Shown in pieces: positions 47,214 through 56,125 of a stretch of DNA of 64,000 nucleotides (position 1 is the stretch's first letter; each line of letters opens with the position of its first letter). This DNA comes from Saccharothrix sp. HUAS TT1. GTDB lineage: Bacteria; Actinomycetota; Actinomycetes; Mycobacteriales; Pseudonocardiaceae. The DNA is taken from the NCBI RefSeq assembly GCF_040744945.1, contig NZ_CP160453.1, forward strand, positions 1,054,001 through 1,118,000, written 5' to 3'. A model generated the notes under the pieces. It worked only from the letters and a program-made list of their open reading frames with translations, searched no databases and had not been told where the DNA came from. The position numbers and the translations under genes are program-made.

Positions 47214-47223
47214 GGCGGTCCCC

Positions 47224-48114
47224 TTACTCGTCACCGGCGCCGAGCAGCACGGCGGCGTTGTCGATCAGTCGGGTGGAGCCGACGCGGGCGGCCACCAGCA
47301 GACGGGCGTCGCCGTTCTCCGGGGCCGGGCCCAGGTCGGGCGCCCGCAGCTCCAGGTAGTCGAGGTCGACGCCGGGCGCGGCGGCGAGGACGTCCCGCGC
47401 GGCCCCGAGCACGGCGTCCGCACCCTGGCCGCTGACGTACGCGCCCGCCACCAGGGCGGCGGACAGCGCGGTCGCGGCGGCGCGCTCCTCGTCGGACAGG
47501 TAGCGGTTGCGCGAGGACAGCGCCAGGCCGTCCGGCTCGCGCACGGTCGGCACGCCGACCACGTCCAGCGGGAAGTTCAGGTCGCGCGCCATCCGGTGGA
47601 TCAGGGTGAGCTGCTGGTAGTCCTTCTCGCCGAACACCGCGTAGGTGGGCTGGACGACGTTGAACAGCTTGGCGACCACGGACAGCACGCCGGCGAAGTG
47701 GCCGGGCCTGGTCCGGCCCTCCAGCTCGTCGCCGAGCGGGCCGGGGTGCACGGTGACCGTGCTGCCGGGCAGGTACATGTCGTCCACCGACGGCGCGAAC
47801 ACCAGGCCGACCCGCTCCTCGCGGCAGGTGTCCACATCGGAGTCGAAGCTGCGCGGGTAGCGGTCGAAGTCCTCGTCCGGCCCGAACTGGGTCGGGTTCA
47901 CGAAGATCGAGACGACGACCACGGTGTTCTGCATGACCTGCGCCTCGCGGATCAGCTTGCGGTGGCCCTCGTGCAGCGCGCCCATGGTCGGCACCAGGGC
48001 GATGTTGCGGCCCGCCGCCTTCAACGCCCTGGTGACGCGGCGCAGCCGGTCCGGGTCGCGGTGCACCGTCACGTCGCCGGGCGTGTAGTCGTCCTTGGTG
48101 AGCGGCTTGGTCAT
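47224..48114 (-). CDS. panC: pantothenate synthetase
   Basis: The ATG at 48114 gives a 296-residue enzyme that ligates pantoate to beta-alanine. The nucleotide-binding HIGH-like motif is [16 protein letters not shown], followed by [46 protein letters not shown] and the KMSKS-like LSSRNRYLS. It overlaps the upstream DUF2520 gene by 4 nt (ATGA). Confidence 0.96.
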   Translation of the reverse strand: MTKPLTKDDYTPGDVTVHRDPDRLRRVTRALKAAGRNIALVPTMGALHEGHRKLIREAQVMQNTVVVVSIFVNPTQFGPDEDFDRYPRSFDSDVDTCREERVGLVFAPSVDDMYLPGSTVTVHPGPLGDELEGRTRPGHFAGVLSVVAKLFNVVQPTYAVFGEKDYQQLTLIHRMARDLNFPLDVVGVPTVREPDGLALSSRNRYLSDEERAAATALSAALVAGAYVSGQGADAVLGAARDVLAAAPGVDLDYLELRAPDLGPAPENGDARLLVAARVGSTRLIDNAAVLLGAGDE

Positions 48115-49001
48115 GCCTGTCCCTCTAGGGTGGTGCGGACTTCGGACGCGAGTTCGGGCTTGAGGAGCCCGGCGGCCCGGGCGCGCGCCGCGGTGCGCAG
48201 CGCGAGGACCCGGTACGCGGGCAGGGTGTCGCTGTCGGCCAGCACCGCCAGGTGCTTGGCCACGGTGCCGGCGTCGCCGCGCGCGACGGGACCGGTCAGG
48301 GCGCGGTCGCCGTGCCGCAGGGCGTTGTCCAGGGCGGCGGACAGCAGCGGGCCGAGCATCCGCTCGGCGTCGCCGATGCCCGCGTCGCGCAGCAGGTCCG
48401 CGCAGTCGGCGACCAGCGTGATCAGGTGGTTCGCGCCGTGCGCGAGGGCGGCGTGGTAGAGCGGGCGGGCGGCCTCGGGCACCCGCACCGGTTCGGCGGA
48501 CATCTCCACCACCAGCGCCTCGCCTACGCTCCAGGCGATCTCGTCGCCGTCGGCCGCGGTGATGCCGACCGAGCAGGCGTTCAGCCGCTGCACGTCCTCC
48601 GGGCGGCCGGTGAACGTCATGACGGGGTGCAGCGCCACGCACAGCGCGCCCAGCTCGGCGGCGGGCCGCAGCACCTCGACGCCCTGGGCGCCGCTGGTGT
48701 GCACGACGATCTGCCCGGCGCGCAGCGAACCGGTGGCGACCAGGCCGCGGACCAGGCCCGGCAGCTCGTCGTCCGGCACGGCCAGCAGCACCAGGTCGGC
48801 GGCGGCGGCGACGTCCGGCGGCGGCAGCACGGGCACGTCCGGCAGCAGTTCCTCGGCGCGGCGCAGCGAGTCGCGGGAGACGGCGGCGACGGCGCTCACG
48901 ACGTGTCCGGCCCGGGACAGCGCGGCGCCGAGCACCGAACCCACCCGGCCGGCCGAGACCACTCCCACGGCCAACCGCGCGGGGCGGGGGGTCGCGTCCA
49001 T
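48111..49001 (-). CDS. Rossmann-fold DUF2520 protein (Rv3603c-like)
   Basis: The ATG at 49001 gives a 296-residue protein. The N-terminal half is an NAD(P)-binding Rossmann domain ([18 protein letters not shown], then [15 protein letters not shown]). The C-terminal half is the helical DUF2520 domain ([10 protein letters not shown], and [19 protein letters not shown]). The fold resembles ketopantoate reductase and related dehydrogenases. Its place at the head of panC-panD-coaX makes a ketopantoate reductase (PanE) role attractive, but this is unproven and no other panE is seen here. Confidence 0.8.
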   Translation of the reverse strand: MDATPRPARLAVGVVSAGRVGSVLGAALSRAGHVVSAVAAVSRDSLRRAEELLPDVPVLPPPDVAAAADLVLLAVPDDELPGLVRGLVATGSLRAGQIVVHTSGAQGVEVLRPAAELGALCVALHPVMTFTGRPEDVQRLNACSVGITAADGDEIAWSVGEALVVEMSAEPVRVPEAARPLYHAALAHGANHLITLVADCADLLRDAGIGDAERMLGPLLSAALDNALRHGDRALTGPVARGDAGTVAKHLAVLADSDTLPAYRVLALRTAARARAAGLLKPELASEVRTTLEGQA

Positions 49002-49092
49002 GCGACGTACTCCTTCAGAGCGGCGTTCCAGGCCCGATGCTCGGGTACCGGACGACGGCCGCGAGCGTAATCCGGTGCGTTGTGGCAGACCG

Positions 49093-50265
49093 TCAACTGC
49101 GACGAACGCCACCCGCGGCCTTCAGCGCGCCCGGCGCCTCGACGGCGGCCTGACGTGCGGCGACGAGGGCGGCGAGCAGCTTCGCGTGACGTTCCTCCGC
49201 ACCGGGGCCCGCGGTGCCGTTGGCCATCCGGTGGCGCAGGAACGCCAGTTCGGTGGCGGCCACCTGGTAGCCCGCGACCGCCTTGGCCGCCTGGTCGCCG
49301 ACCTTGCGCTTGACCGTGCGGCGCCACCGGCTGCGGCCCTGCAGGCTCGCCAGCAGGGTGACCTCGCTGGAGGCGATCCACTTGTTGGCGGCCATGGCGG
49401 GCAGCTGCCCGGCGACGATCCGCTGCTCGCGGCGGCGCTGCCAGACCACCATCAGCGCCATGCCCGCGAAGATCGGCACCATGATCAGGAAGTACAGGTT
49501 GATGAACGTCGAGCCGGTGCCGACCGTGGTGGAGAAGTTCCACAGCGAGTGCAGGCCGGCCGCGCCGAGGTAGCCGAGGACCGGCGCCACGACCCGCAGC
49601 CCGCGGTTCGCGGTCATGGCCGCGATGCCGATCCCGATGCCGGTCATCGACGTGAACAGCGGGTGCGCGAACGGCGAGAGCACGCCGCGCAGGATGAACA
49701 GCGCGATCACGCCGCTGCTCAGGTCGCCGAAGCCGCTGTCGGAGAAGACGCGGGCGAAGTACCAGATGTTCTCGGTGAACGCGAAGCCGGCGGCCGTCAC
49801 GCCCGCGTAGACCACGCCGTCCACCACGCCGTCGAACTCCTGCCTGCGGCGCAGGAACAGGAACACGATGAACGCCGCCTTCGCGGCCTCCTCGGTGATC
49901 GGCGCGCCGATCACGGCGGCGAACGTGCTGCCGTCGCCGCCGTTGATCAGCTGGCCGAGCACGTGCGCGGTCTGGTTGAACACCAGGGAGGTGACCGTCG
50001 CGCCGCACGCGCCCCAGGCGAAGGCGAAGAGCAGGATCCTCGCCGGTTCCGGCTCCCAGCGGTCGATCCACAGGTAGGCGCCGATCACCGCGAGGACCGG
50101 CAGCAGCGCGGCCAGCGCGCCCACCAGGATCGGCAGCAGGCCGGTCCGGCTCGTGCCGAGCCCGAAGAGGACCAGTCCGCACACGCCCAGCGCGATCAGG
50201 CCGAAGACCGGGAGCAGGACCGTCCAGCGGTGCTGGTCGACGCGCTTGCGGGCGGGAGTGGTCAC
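49093..50265 (-). CDS. PrsW-family intramembrane metalloprotease
   Basis: The GTG at 50265 gives a 390-residue protein with eight or nine membrane segments. PrsW/CPBP-type motifs are GAPITEEAAKAAFIVF (EExxK), GFAFTENIWYFAR (FxxxEN), SPFAHPLFTSM and GLHSLWNFST (the later His ligands). Known PrsW cleaves an anti-sigma factor within the membrane; the target here is unknown. The C-terminal tail of about 100 residues is cytoplasmic and basic (WRRTVKRKVGDQAAKAV). No clear ribosome-binding site precedes the start. Confidence 0.85.
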   Translation of the reverse strand: MTTPARKRVDQHRWTVLLPVFGLIALGVCGLVLFGLGTSRTGLLPILVGALAALLPVLAVIGAYLWIDRWEPEPARILLFAFAWGACGATVTSLVFNQTAHVLGQLINGGDGSTFAAVIGAPITEEAAKAAFIVFLFLRRRQEFDGVVDGVVYAGVTAAGFAFTENIWYFARVFSDSGFGDLSSGVIALFILRGVLSPFAHPLFTSMTGIGIGIAAMTANRGLRVVAPVLGYLGAAGLHSLWNFSTTVGTGSTFINLYFLIMVPIFAGMALMVVWQRRREQRIVAGQLPAMAANKWIASSEVTLLASLQGRSRWRRTVKRKVGDQAAKAVAGYQVAATELAFLRHRMANGTAGPGAEERHAKLLAALVAARQAAVEAPGALKAAGGVRRS

Positions 50266-50295
50266 GGAGGGGAACTCTAAAGGGACACTTGACCG

Positions 50296-51369
50296 ATGGT
50301 TGACCCGGAAGCCCTGTGGCGTGAGGCGTTGTACGGGCCGTCGGGCTTCTTCACCCGCGGCGAGGTGCCCGCCGACCACTTCCGCACCGCGCCGCTGGTC
50401 GGTCCTGAGCTGGCCGAAGCGCTGCTCGTGCTGCTCGATCGGGTGGACTTCGCCCTCGGCCGGCCCGCGCGGCTGGACTTCGTGGACGTCGGGGCGGGCG
50501 GTGGGGAGCTGTCGGCGGCGGTGCGGTCGCTGGCGCCGGGGTCGTCGGGGCCGGGGTCGCTGGGGGCGCGGCTGGTGGTGACGGCGGTGGACGTCGGGCC
50601 GGCGCGGTCGGTGGCGGGGGTGCGGTGGCGGTCGGACCTGCCGTCGTCGGTGTGCGGGCTGCTGGTGGGGCACGAGTGGCTGGACGCGGTGCCTTGCCCG
50701 GTGGTCACGGGGCCGTTGTCCGATCCTTGGTTGGATCGGTGGTGGCCGGTGCGGGAGGGGGAGAGGGCGGAGATCGGCTCGCCGCGGGACGCGGCTTGGG
50801 CGGACGCGGTGGCGCGGGTGGTGCGCGGGGCGGCGTTGGCGGTGGACTACGGGCACGTGCGGGCGGACCGGGTCGCGGGGCGGTACGCGGCGGGGACGTT
50901 CGCGGCCTACCGGGGTGGGCGGCGGGTGGAGCCGGTGTTCGACGGGAGCTGCGACCTGACCGCGCACGTGGCGCTGGACGCGTGCGCCGAGGCGGTTGGT
51001 GGCGAGTGGGTGCTGGTGTCGCAGCGGGACGCGCTGGGTGCGCTGGGGTTGGACGGGAGGGTGAACCCGGCGGCCGGGCCTGGCAGGTCGAGCGGGCCGA
51101 GTCCGGCGGCCGGGGTTCGGGGCGGGACAGAGGTGATCGGGGCTCGGGGCGGGACAGAGATGGTCGGGGTTCGGGGTGGGGCGGAGGCGGGATCGGGGGT
51201 GCGGTTGAGCCCGGCGGGCGGGGCGGCGTGGCTGGTGGCGGCGGAGAGGGCTTCACGGGTGGCGGAGTTGCGGGCGGAGGGCGGGTTGGGGTCGTTCGGG
51301 TGGTTGCTGCACGGGGTCGGCGTGCCCGTGTCGTCCCTGCTCCCGCCCCTGCCGCCCTGGCGGCCGTGA
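50296..51369 (+). CDS. MidA/NDUFAF7-family (DUF185) methyltransferase
   Basis: This 357-residue protein begins EALWREALYGPSGFFTRGEVP and carries the SAM-binding motif FVDVGAGGGELSAAV, then VGHEWLDAVPCP and ALAVDYGHVRADRVAGRYAAGT, all diagnostic of the MidA/NDUFAF7 family. The mitochondrial member methylates an arginine of the NuoD-homologous 49-kDa complex I subunit. A NuoD-like gene lies 1.4 kb downstream here. A tandem 9-residue repeat (GVRGGTEVI and variants) interrupts the region before the last helix. Confidence 0.85.
   Translation: MVDPEALWREALYGPSGFFTRGEVPADHFRTAPLVGPELAEALLVLLDRVDFALGRPARLDFVDVGAGGGELSAAVRSLAPGSSGPGSLGARLVVTAVDVGPARSVAGVRWRSDLPSSVCGLLVGHEWLDAVPCPVVTGPLSDPWLDRWWPVREGERAEIGSPRDAAWADAVARVVRGAALAVDYGHVRADRVAGRYAAGTFAAYRGGRRVEPVFDGSCDLTAHVALDACAEAVGGEWVLVSQRDALGALGLDGRVNPAAGPGRSSGPSPAAGVRGGTEVIGARGGTEMVGVRGGAEAGSGVRLSPAGGAAWLVAAERASRVAELRAEGGLGSFGWLLHGVGVPVSSLLPPLPPWRP
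51112..51192 (+). repeat. three 27-bp in-frame tandem repeats in the MidA-type gene
   Basis: Units start at 51112, 51139 and 51166 and encode GVRGGTEVI, GARGGTEMV and GVRGGAEAG. The 27-bp period keeps the frame. Copy number could vary between strains, as is common for slipped-strand repeats. Confidence 0.7.
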
Positions 51370-51372
51370 GCC

Positions 51373-51696
51373 CTACAGCGACCAGGGCGGGGTGATCCGC
51401 CGGTCCCCCACCGACCCGGTGATCCCGACCGACGTGGCGACCAGCACCCTGGCCGGTCCGCCGACCAGCTGGAACTCCACGCCCGGCGGCACCACGACGG
51501 TGTCACCGGCGGTCGCCTCCACGTCGTTGACGGTCACCCGACCCGCCACCACGTGGAACACCTCCTCCTTGTCGACCTGGTGCCGCTCGCTCACCGCCCC
51601 CGCCGGCACCTCGACGGTCCACAGGGCGATCTGCGTGCTGCCACCCCGGGACGGGGTGGCGTGCGGGTGGAACACGAAGCCGTGGCGCTCGAACAT
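51373..51696 (-). CDS. small cupin-domain protein
   Basis: This 107-residue protein is a single cupin barrel. The first cupin motif (ERHQVDKEEVFHVVAGRVTV) keeps a His, Glu and later His that could bind metal; the second (GDTVVVPPGVEFQLVGGP) has weak conservation and lacks a clear His. Such proteins may be sugar- or ligand-binding enzymes, but no substrate is evident. It is divergent from a MarR regulator, with a 25-bp palindrome between them, so it is a likely target of that regulator. The 3' end abuts the MidA gene (3-bp gap). Confidence 0.75.
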   Translation of the reverse strand: MFERHGFVFHPHATPSRGGSTQIALWTVEVPAGAVSERHQVDKEEVFHVVAGRVTVNDVEATAGDTVVVPPGVEFQLVGGPARVLVATSVGITGSVGDRRITPPWSL

Positions 51697-51705
51697 CCTT
51701 CTCCA

Positions 51706-51730
51706 AACTAGTCAACTTGGTTGTCTAGTT
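51706..51730. promoter_or_regulatory. MarR-type operator between cupin and marR
   Basis: AACTAGTCAAC and GTTGTCTAGTT form an inverted repeat with one mismatch around TTG, 25 bp in all. It fills half of the 49-bp space between the two divergent starts. MarR proteins usually bind such sites and control both themselves and the divergent gene. Confidence 0.75.
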
Positions 51731-51745
51731 GCAGACTAGGCGACC

Positions 51746-52186
51746 GTGGAACCCGTGTCGATGCTGTTGGCCAGGACGTTCCGCGCGATGACCGACCGGT
51801 TCCACGACCGGCTGGCCGAGCGCGACCTCGAACCGCTGCGCCCCGCGCACGGCTTCGTCTTCCGCTACCTCGCCGCCCAGCCCTCCGCCACCGCCGTCGA
51901 CCTCGCCGCGCACCTGGGCGTCTCCAAGCAGGCCGCGACCAGGACCGTCGCCGAGCTGGTCGACTGGGGCTACGTCCACCGCACCCCGCACCCGACCGAC
52001 CGCCGCGCGCACTCCCTGCGGCTGACCGGCAAGGGCCGCTCCTACCTCCGCTTCGCCGACGAGCTGTGGGCCGAGCTGGAGCAGGAGTTCGCCGACCTCG
52101 TCGGCGCCGAGCGGCTGGCCGCCCTGCGCGAGGGCATGGAGACCTACCTGGCCGGCGCCGAGGGCGGCATCCGCCCGGTCTGGTGA
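51746..52186 (+). CDS. MarR-family transcriptional regulator
   Basis: This 146-residue protein has a winged helix with HGFVFRYLAAQPSATAVDLA, the recognition helix GVSKQAATRTVAELVDWGYV and the wing PTDRRAHSLRLTGKG. These are typical of MarR repressors that respond to small phenolic or oxidant ligands. The start may be GTG 51746 or ATG 51761. The palindrome just upstream is its likely operator, and the divergent cupin gene its likely target. Confidence 0.9.
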   Translation: MEPVSMLLARTFRAMTDRFHDRLAERDLEPLRPAHGFVFRYLAAQPSATAVDLAAHLGVSKQAATRTVAELVDWGYVHRTPHPTDRRAHSLRLTGKGRSYLRFADELWAELEQEFADLVGAERLAALREGMETYLAGAEGGIRPVW

Positions 52187-52242
52187 CCCCGACGGCCGAA
52201 GACCGCCGGCGACGTCGCGCGTCCCGCACCAGGGTCGAGCGC

Positions 52243-52695
52243 ATGAGAATCCACGCCCTGCCGGCCGACGTCCTCGACCGCGCCCGCCGACTCGCCGGCA
52301 CGGACGAGCACCACGAGCTGCACCCCGACTCCCCCGGCGCGCCGCTGCGCTGCTGCCTGCGCAAAGCCGCTCCGGGCGAGCCGGTCGTCCTGTTCCGCCA
52401 CACCCCCACCGCGGGCGTCGGCCCGTACGAGGAGGTGGGTCCGGTGTTCGCGCACGCCGAGCCGTGCGAGGGGCCGGCGAGCACGGCGGAGTTCCCGGAG
52501 GCGTTCCGCCACGCGCCCAGGACGCTGCGCGCCTACACCGCCGACGGCCGCATCCGCGGCGGCGAGGTCGCGCGGCCGGCCGACCTCGCCGACCGCGTCA
52601 CCGCGCTGCTGGACGACCCCGAGGTGGCCGAGGTCCAGGTGCGCAGCGCCTCCCACGGCTGCTTCCTGTTCGCCATCACCGCCGACCGGCCCTGA
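52243..52695 (+). CDS. DUF1203-family protein
   Basis: The ATG at 52243 gives a 150-residue protein whose sequence (PLRCCLRKAAPGEPVVLFRH, YEEVGPVFAHAEPC and VRSASHGCFLFAI) matches the DUF1203 family. The cysteines and the ASHGC region are conserved in members I recall. Function is unknown. It is 56 bp after marR and 36 bp before the NuoD-like gene, in the same direction. Confidence 0.75.
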   Translation: MRIHALPADVLDRARRLAGTDEHHELHPDSPGAPLRCCLRKAAPGEPVVLFRHTPTAGVGPYEEVGPVFAHAEPCEGPASTAEFPEAFRHAPRTLRAYTADGRIRGGEVARPADLADRVTALLDDPEVAEVQVRSASHGCFLFAITADRP

Positions 52696-52731
52696 CCGGG
52701 CACGACGGCGCGACCGTGCGACGATGGCCGG

Positions 52732-53796
52732 GTGGAGATCACCGTTGGCGTCGGTGCGGGCGCGCGGCACCTCGGGGTCGACCGGGTGGTCGACCTCGGC
52801 CCCCTGCACCCGTCGGCGCACGGCGCGTACCGGCTGCGGCTCACCGTCCGCGACGACGAGGTGATCACCGCCGCCGAACCGCTGGTCGGGCACCTGCACC
52901 GGGGCGCGGAGAAGCTGTTCGAGGTCCGCGACTACCGGCAGGTGCTCACCCTCGCCAACCGGCACGACTGGCTCGCCGCGTTCTGCAACGAGCTGGCCGT
53001 CGCCCTGGCCGTCGAGCGGATGACCGGCATGGACGTCCCGGCCCGCGCCCAGGCGCTGCGCGTGCTGCTGTGCGAGCTGAACCGGATCATGGCGCACCTG
53101 GTGTTCCTCGCGCCGCTCACCGGCGCCCGCGACCGGGACGCCGTGCAGGCCGTGCTGGAGGAGGCGTCCGGCGGTCGCATCCACTTCATGTTCAACCGGA
53201 TCGGCGGCCTGCGCGAGGACGTCCCCGCCGGCTGGACCGACCGGGTGCGCGACGTCCTGTCCACTGTGGACCCCGGTGTGGCGCCGGAGGCGTTGGCGGG
53301 CATCGGGGTGCTGACCCGGGACGCCGCGCTCGCGTTCGGCGTCACCGGTCCGATCGGGCGGGCGTCCGGAGTGGACTTCGACCTGCGCCGCGACGACCCG
53401 CTGCCCGGCTACCGGGACCTGGACGTCCGGCCCGTGGTGCGGACCGAGGGCGACGCCCTGGCCCGCGTCCGCTGCATGGTGGACGAGGTCCACCGGTCCG
53501 TCGCCCTCGCCCGCCAGTGCCTGGACCGGCTGCCGGGCGGTCCGGTGAACCTGCGGCTGCCCAAGGCGATCAAGGCGCCGGAGGGCTCGGTCTACACGTG
53601 GGTCGAGGCCCCGCTGGGCACGTCCGGCGTCCACCTGTCGTCACGGGGCGAGAAGACGCCGTGGCGGCTGAAGCTGCGCACGCCGTCGTTCAACAACGTC
53701 CAGGCGCTGTCCGCCCTGCTGCCCGGCACGGCGGTGGCCGACCTGCCCGCCGTGCTCGGGTCGTTCGCCGTGGTCGTCGGCGACATCGACAAGTAG
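52732..53796 (+). CDS. stand-alone NuoD-like (complex I 49-kDa subunit-like) protein
   Basis: This 354-residue protein matches NADH-quinone oxidoreductase subunit D, including GPLHPSAHGAYRLRL (the His equivalent to the quinone-site residue), GHLHRGAEKLFEVRDYRQ with Arg57, IGVLTRDAALAFGVTGP and KAPEGSVYTWVEAPLG. It is about 50-80 residues shorter than the usual subunit. No other nuo genes are in the window, so it is a paralogue outside a complex I operon. A MidA-type methyltransferase gene close by suggests that it, or its complex I homologue, is modified. Activity is unknown. Confidence 0.85.
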   Translation: MEITVGVGAGARHLGVDRVVDLGPLHPSAHGAYRLRLTVRDDEVITAAEPLVGHLHRGAEKLFEVRDYRQVLTLANRHDWLAAFCNELAVALAVERMTGMDVPARAQALRVLLCELNRIMAHLVFLAPLTGARDRDAVQAVLEEASGGRIHFMFNRIGGLREDVPAGWTDRVRDVLSTVDPGVAPEALAGIGVLTRDAALAFGVTGPIGRASGVDFDLRRDDPLPGYRDLDVRPVVRTEGDALARVRCMVDEVHRSVALARQCLDRLPGGPVNLRLPKAIKAPEGSVYTWVEAPLGTSGVHLSSRGEKTPWRLKLRTPSFNNVQALSALLPGTAVADLPAVLGSFAVVVGDIDK

Positions 53797-53798
53797 GG

Positions 53799-55538
53799 CT
53801 AGTCGTCGCGGCGGCGACGGCGGCGCGGTGAGTCCGCCCCGCCGAACGCGGCGAGCAGTTCGCTGACCGACTTGCCGTCCGCGTGCGCCCCGGCCGGTTC
53901 GACCGGCTCCGGCGCGCTGCGCCTGCCGGCCGGCTTGGCGCCGTCCTCCCACGAGTCCCAGTGCTCCTCGGCCCGACGACGACCGCCCGACTCGCCCGCC
54001 GGCTCGACCACCGCCGCCTCGGCCGCCCGACGACGACCCTCGGACGACGCCGCGCCGGCGGCCCCGGGGCTCGACGCGACGGCGGCGTCGGCCGCCCGCC
54101 CACCGGTCGGCTCCGGCTTGCCCGCCACGGGGCGGTGCCCACCGGCGGGTTCGGCCGCCCGGCGCGACCCGCCGACGTCCTCGCCACCCGTCCGGCGCAC
54201 CGGCTCCGCCGGCCGCCCGACCACCGGTTCCGGCCGCACGACCACCGGCACGTGCTCACCGGTCAACTCGGCCCGTGCCGCGGGCCGACGCGCTTCGACC
54301 GGGCGGTGCTCGCCCGTCAACTCGGCCCGTGCCGCGGGTCGACGGGCCTGGTCGGCGACCGGCTCGGCCCGCACCACCGGGCGGTGCTCACCGGTCAACT
54401 CGGCCCGCGTCGCAGGCCGCCGCACCTCCACCGGCCGGTGCTCGCCGGTCAGCTCCGCCCGCGCGGTCGACGGCCGACGCGCCTCACCGGCAGCGCCGGC
54501 AGCCCGTTCGGCGGGCGCTTCCGGCCGACCGGGCGTCCGCCGCACGGCGCCACCGGTCACCTCGGGCCGCCGCGCCGCGCCCTCGGCCAGCGCGTCCCGG
54601 CTGATCATCTCGGTCCGCTCGGCCACCCGGCTGCGCCGCTGCACGGTGTGCTCGGTCTTCGACGGCTCGGCCGGCCGGGACCGCTCGGCGGGTTCCGCCG
54701 GTCGACCGGCGGGCGCGGGCGGCGTCGACCGCGCCGCCGCTTCCCGGCTCACCCGCTCCGTCGGGTCCACCTGAGCCGCCTCCCGCCGCACGACCACCGG
54801 CGGCGTCGGGCGTGGCTGCGCCGCGGCCCTGGCCGGTTCCCGGCGCACCGGCGGCGTCGGCTCGCGCCGCGCGGGCTGCTCGGGGCGCGCGGGTTCGGGG
54901 CGCCGGACCTGCTCCTTGCGCGGCGTCTCGACGTTGACCCGCTCGATCAGCTCGGTGCGGTCGACCTGCGGCTTCTCCGCGGCCTTCGTGGTGACGGGCG
55001 CGACCGGGCCGGCGTTGATGATCCGCTTGTCGCCCACCGCCATCAGCCGGGACTGGTCGGACAGGGCGCGCATCCGGGTCGACTCGGCGCGCAGCGCCAC
55101 CCGCTCGACCAGCACCTCGCCGCCGAGCAGTGCCTCCAGGTTCTCCCGCAGCGCCCGCAGCTCGCCGCGCAGCGCGTCCAGGTCGTCCTTGGCCTCGTCC
55201 TGCACCCGCTTGCGGGTCTCGGCCTCGACCTCCAGCTCGTACTCGCGCCGCGCGGCGATCTCGCGCTCCAGCTCCAGCTCGTAGACCGACTGCAGGTCGG
55301 CCACCTCGTCGTCGCGCTCGGCGATCTGCTTGCGGTAGCGCGCCGCGAGGAACGCGCCGACCAGCGCGGCCCACAGGGCGGCGACCACGGCCAACCTCAG
55401 CCAGCGGGCGTTGTCGCTCAGCACCAGCACCGCCGCGGCGCCGAGCGCGAGCGCCAATGCCGCTACCAGCAGTAGGCGCCCGGAGCCACGACCGTGGTCC
55501 TGCTGCTCGTCATCGTCCGACGCGCCTCGCCCGGTCAT
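53799..55538 (-). CDS. DUF6779-type membrane protein with repetitive disordered tail (Rv3604c-like)
   Basis: This 579-residue protein has two membrane segments (about 21-40 and 46-66), a charged coiled coil to about residue 140, and a long disordered region rich in Ala, Arg, Pro and Glu. Four copies of RAELTGEH(R/V)PV occur at about 360-432. The segments DRTELIERV, DPTERVSRE and ERTEMISRD form another loose repeat. The tail ends SVSELLAAFGG and a six-Arg run. Position matches Rv3604c. Function is unknown; a cytoplasmic scaffold is plausible. It converges with the NuoD-like gene, 2 bp apart. Confidence 0.75.
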   Translation of the reverse strand: MTGRGASDDDEQQDHGRGSGRLLLVAALALALGAAAVLVLSDNARWLRLAVVAALWAALVGAFLAARYRKQIAERDDEVADLQSVYELELEREIAARREYELEVEAETRKRVQDEAKDDLDALRGELRALRENLEALLGGEVLVERVALRAESTRMRALSDQSRLMAVGDKRIINAGPVAPVTTKAAEKPQVDRTELIERVNVETPRKEQVRRPEPARPEQPARREPTPPVRREPARAAAQPRPTPPVVVRREAAQVDPTERVSREAAARSTPPAPAGRPAEPAERSRPAEPSKTEHTVQRRSRVAERTEMISRDALAEGAARRPEVTGGAVRRTPGRPEAPAERAAGAAGEARRPSTARAELTGEHRPVEVRRPATRAELTGEHRPVVRAEPVADQARRPAARAELTGEHRPVEARRPAARAELTGEHVPVVVRPEPVVGRPAEPVRRTGGEDVGGSRRAAEPAGGHRPVAGKPEPTGGRAADAAVASSPGAAGAASSEGRRRAAEAAVVEPAGESGGRRRAEEHWDSWEDGAKPAGRRSAPEPVEPAGAHADGKSVSELLAAFGGADSPRRRRRRDD

Positions 55539-55588
55539 GGCGTCTACCGTACCGGTCAGTTACCCGATTGAGACCTCCGCCTCGGTAT

Positions 55589-56041
55589 TCACTGATCGCG
55601 GTGCGGGTCGTCGGGCGTCCGGCAGCACCGCTCCAGCCACAGGGCCGCGGCGATCAGCAGCGCCGAGCACGCGGCGCCGACCATGCCGCTGACCACGTCG
55701 TGCTCGGCCGCGTCGAACTCGTCGCGCGCCGGCAGCACGTAGACGAGCACGCCGCCCCACGCGCCGAGCATGATCGCGCCGAGCAGCGACGACGCCTTGG
55801 CGAACGCCACCGCCCGCGCCGCGGTCAGCGGCTCGACCGCCCGGGAGCCGGGTCGGCGCAGGATGCGGGCCCGCAGGGTGACCGCGAGCCACAGGTTGAC
55901 CACCGCGATCACCAGCAGGGTGAACCCGGCGAACGTCGGCAGCGGCGGCAGCGTGTCGTAGGAGAGCCTGATCAGCAGGTGCGCGAGCACGCCCGCGACG
56001 AGGCCGGCGGCGAGCAGGTCACGGGGTCGGGTGAACCTCAC
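55589..56041 (-). CDS. DUF3180-family membrane protein (Rv3605c-like)
   Basis: The GTG at 56041 gives a 150-residue protein beginning VRFTRPRDLLAAGLVAGVLA, the usual DUF3180 opening. Four membrane segments follow in pairs, with a conserved basic stretch (VTLRARILRRPGSRAVEP) between them. A GTG at 56095 would add 18 residues, but no ribosome-binding site supports it. Function is unknown. It lies between folK and the DUF6779 gene, the same order as in M. tuberculosis. Confidence 0.75.
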   Translation of the reverse strand: MRFTRPRDLLAAGLVAGVLAHLLIRLSYDTLPPLPTFAGFTLLVIAVVNLWLAVTLRARILRRPGSRAVEPLTAARAVAFAKASSLLGAIMLGAWGGVLVYVLPARDEFDAAEHDVVSGMVGAACSALLIAAALWLERCCRTPDDPHRDQ

Positions 56042-56125
56042 CCCACCATCGTCCCCGATCCGCTCGACCAGGGCCGAGTCGCGCCCGCCGAACACCGGCG
56101 ACCGGGCCGGCGCGGGAGCGCCGCG

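Noticed and set aside
53883..55475. A 530-codon open frame on the plus strand opposite the DUF6779 gene
   Set aside because: It mirrors the biased Ala/Arg/Pro codons of the true gene and lacks any domain or start signal.
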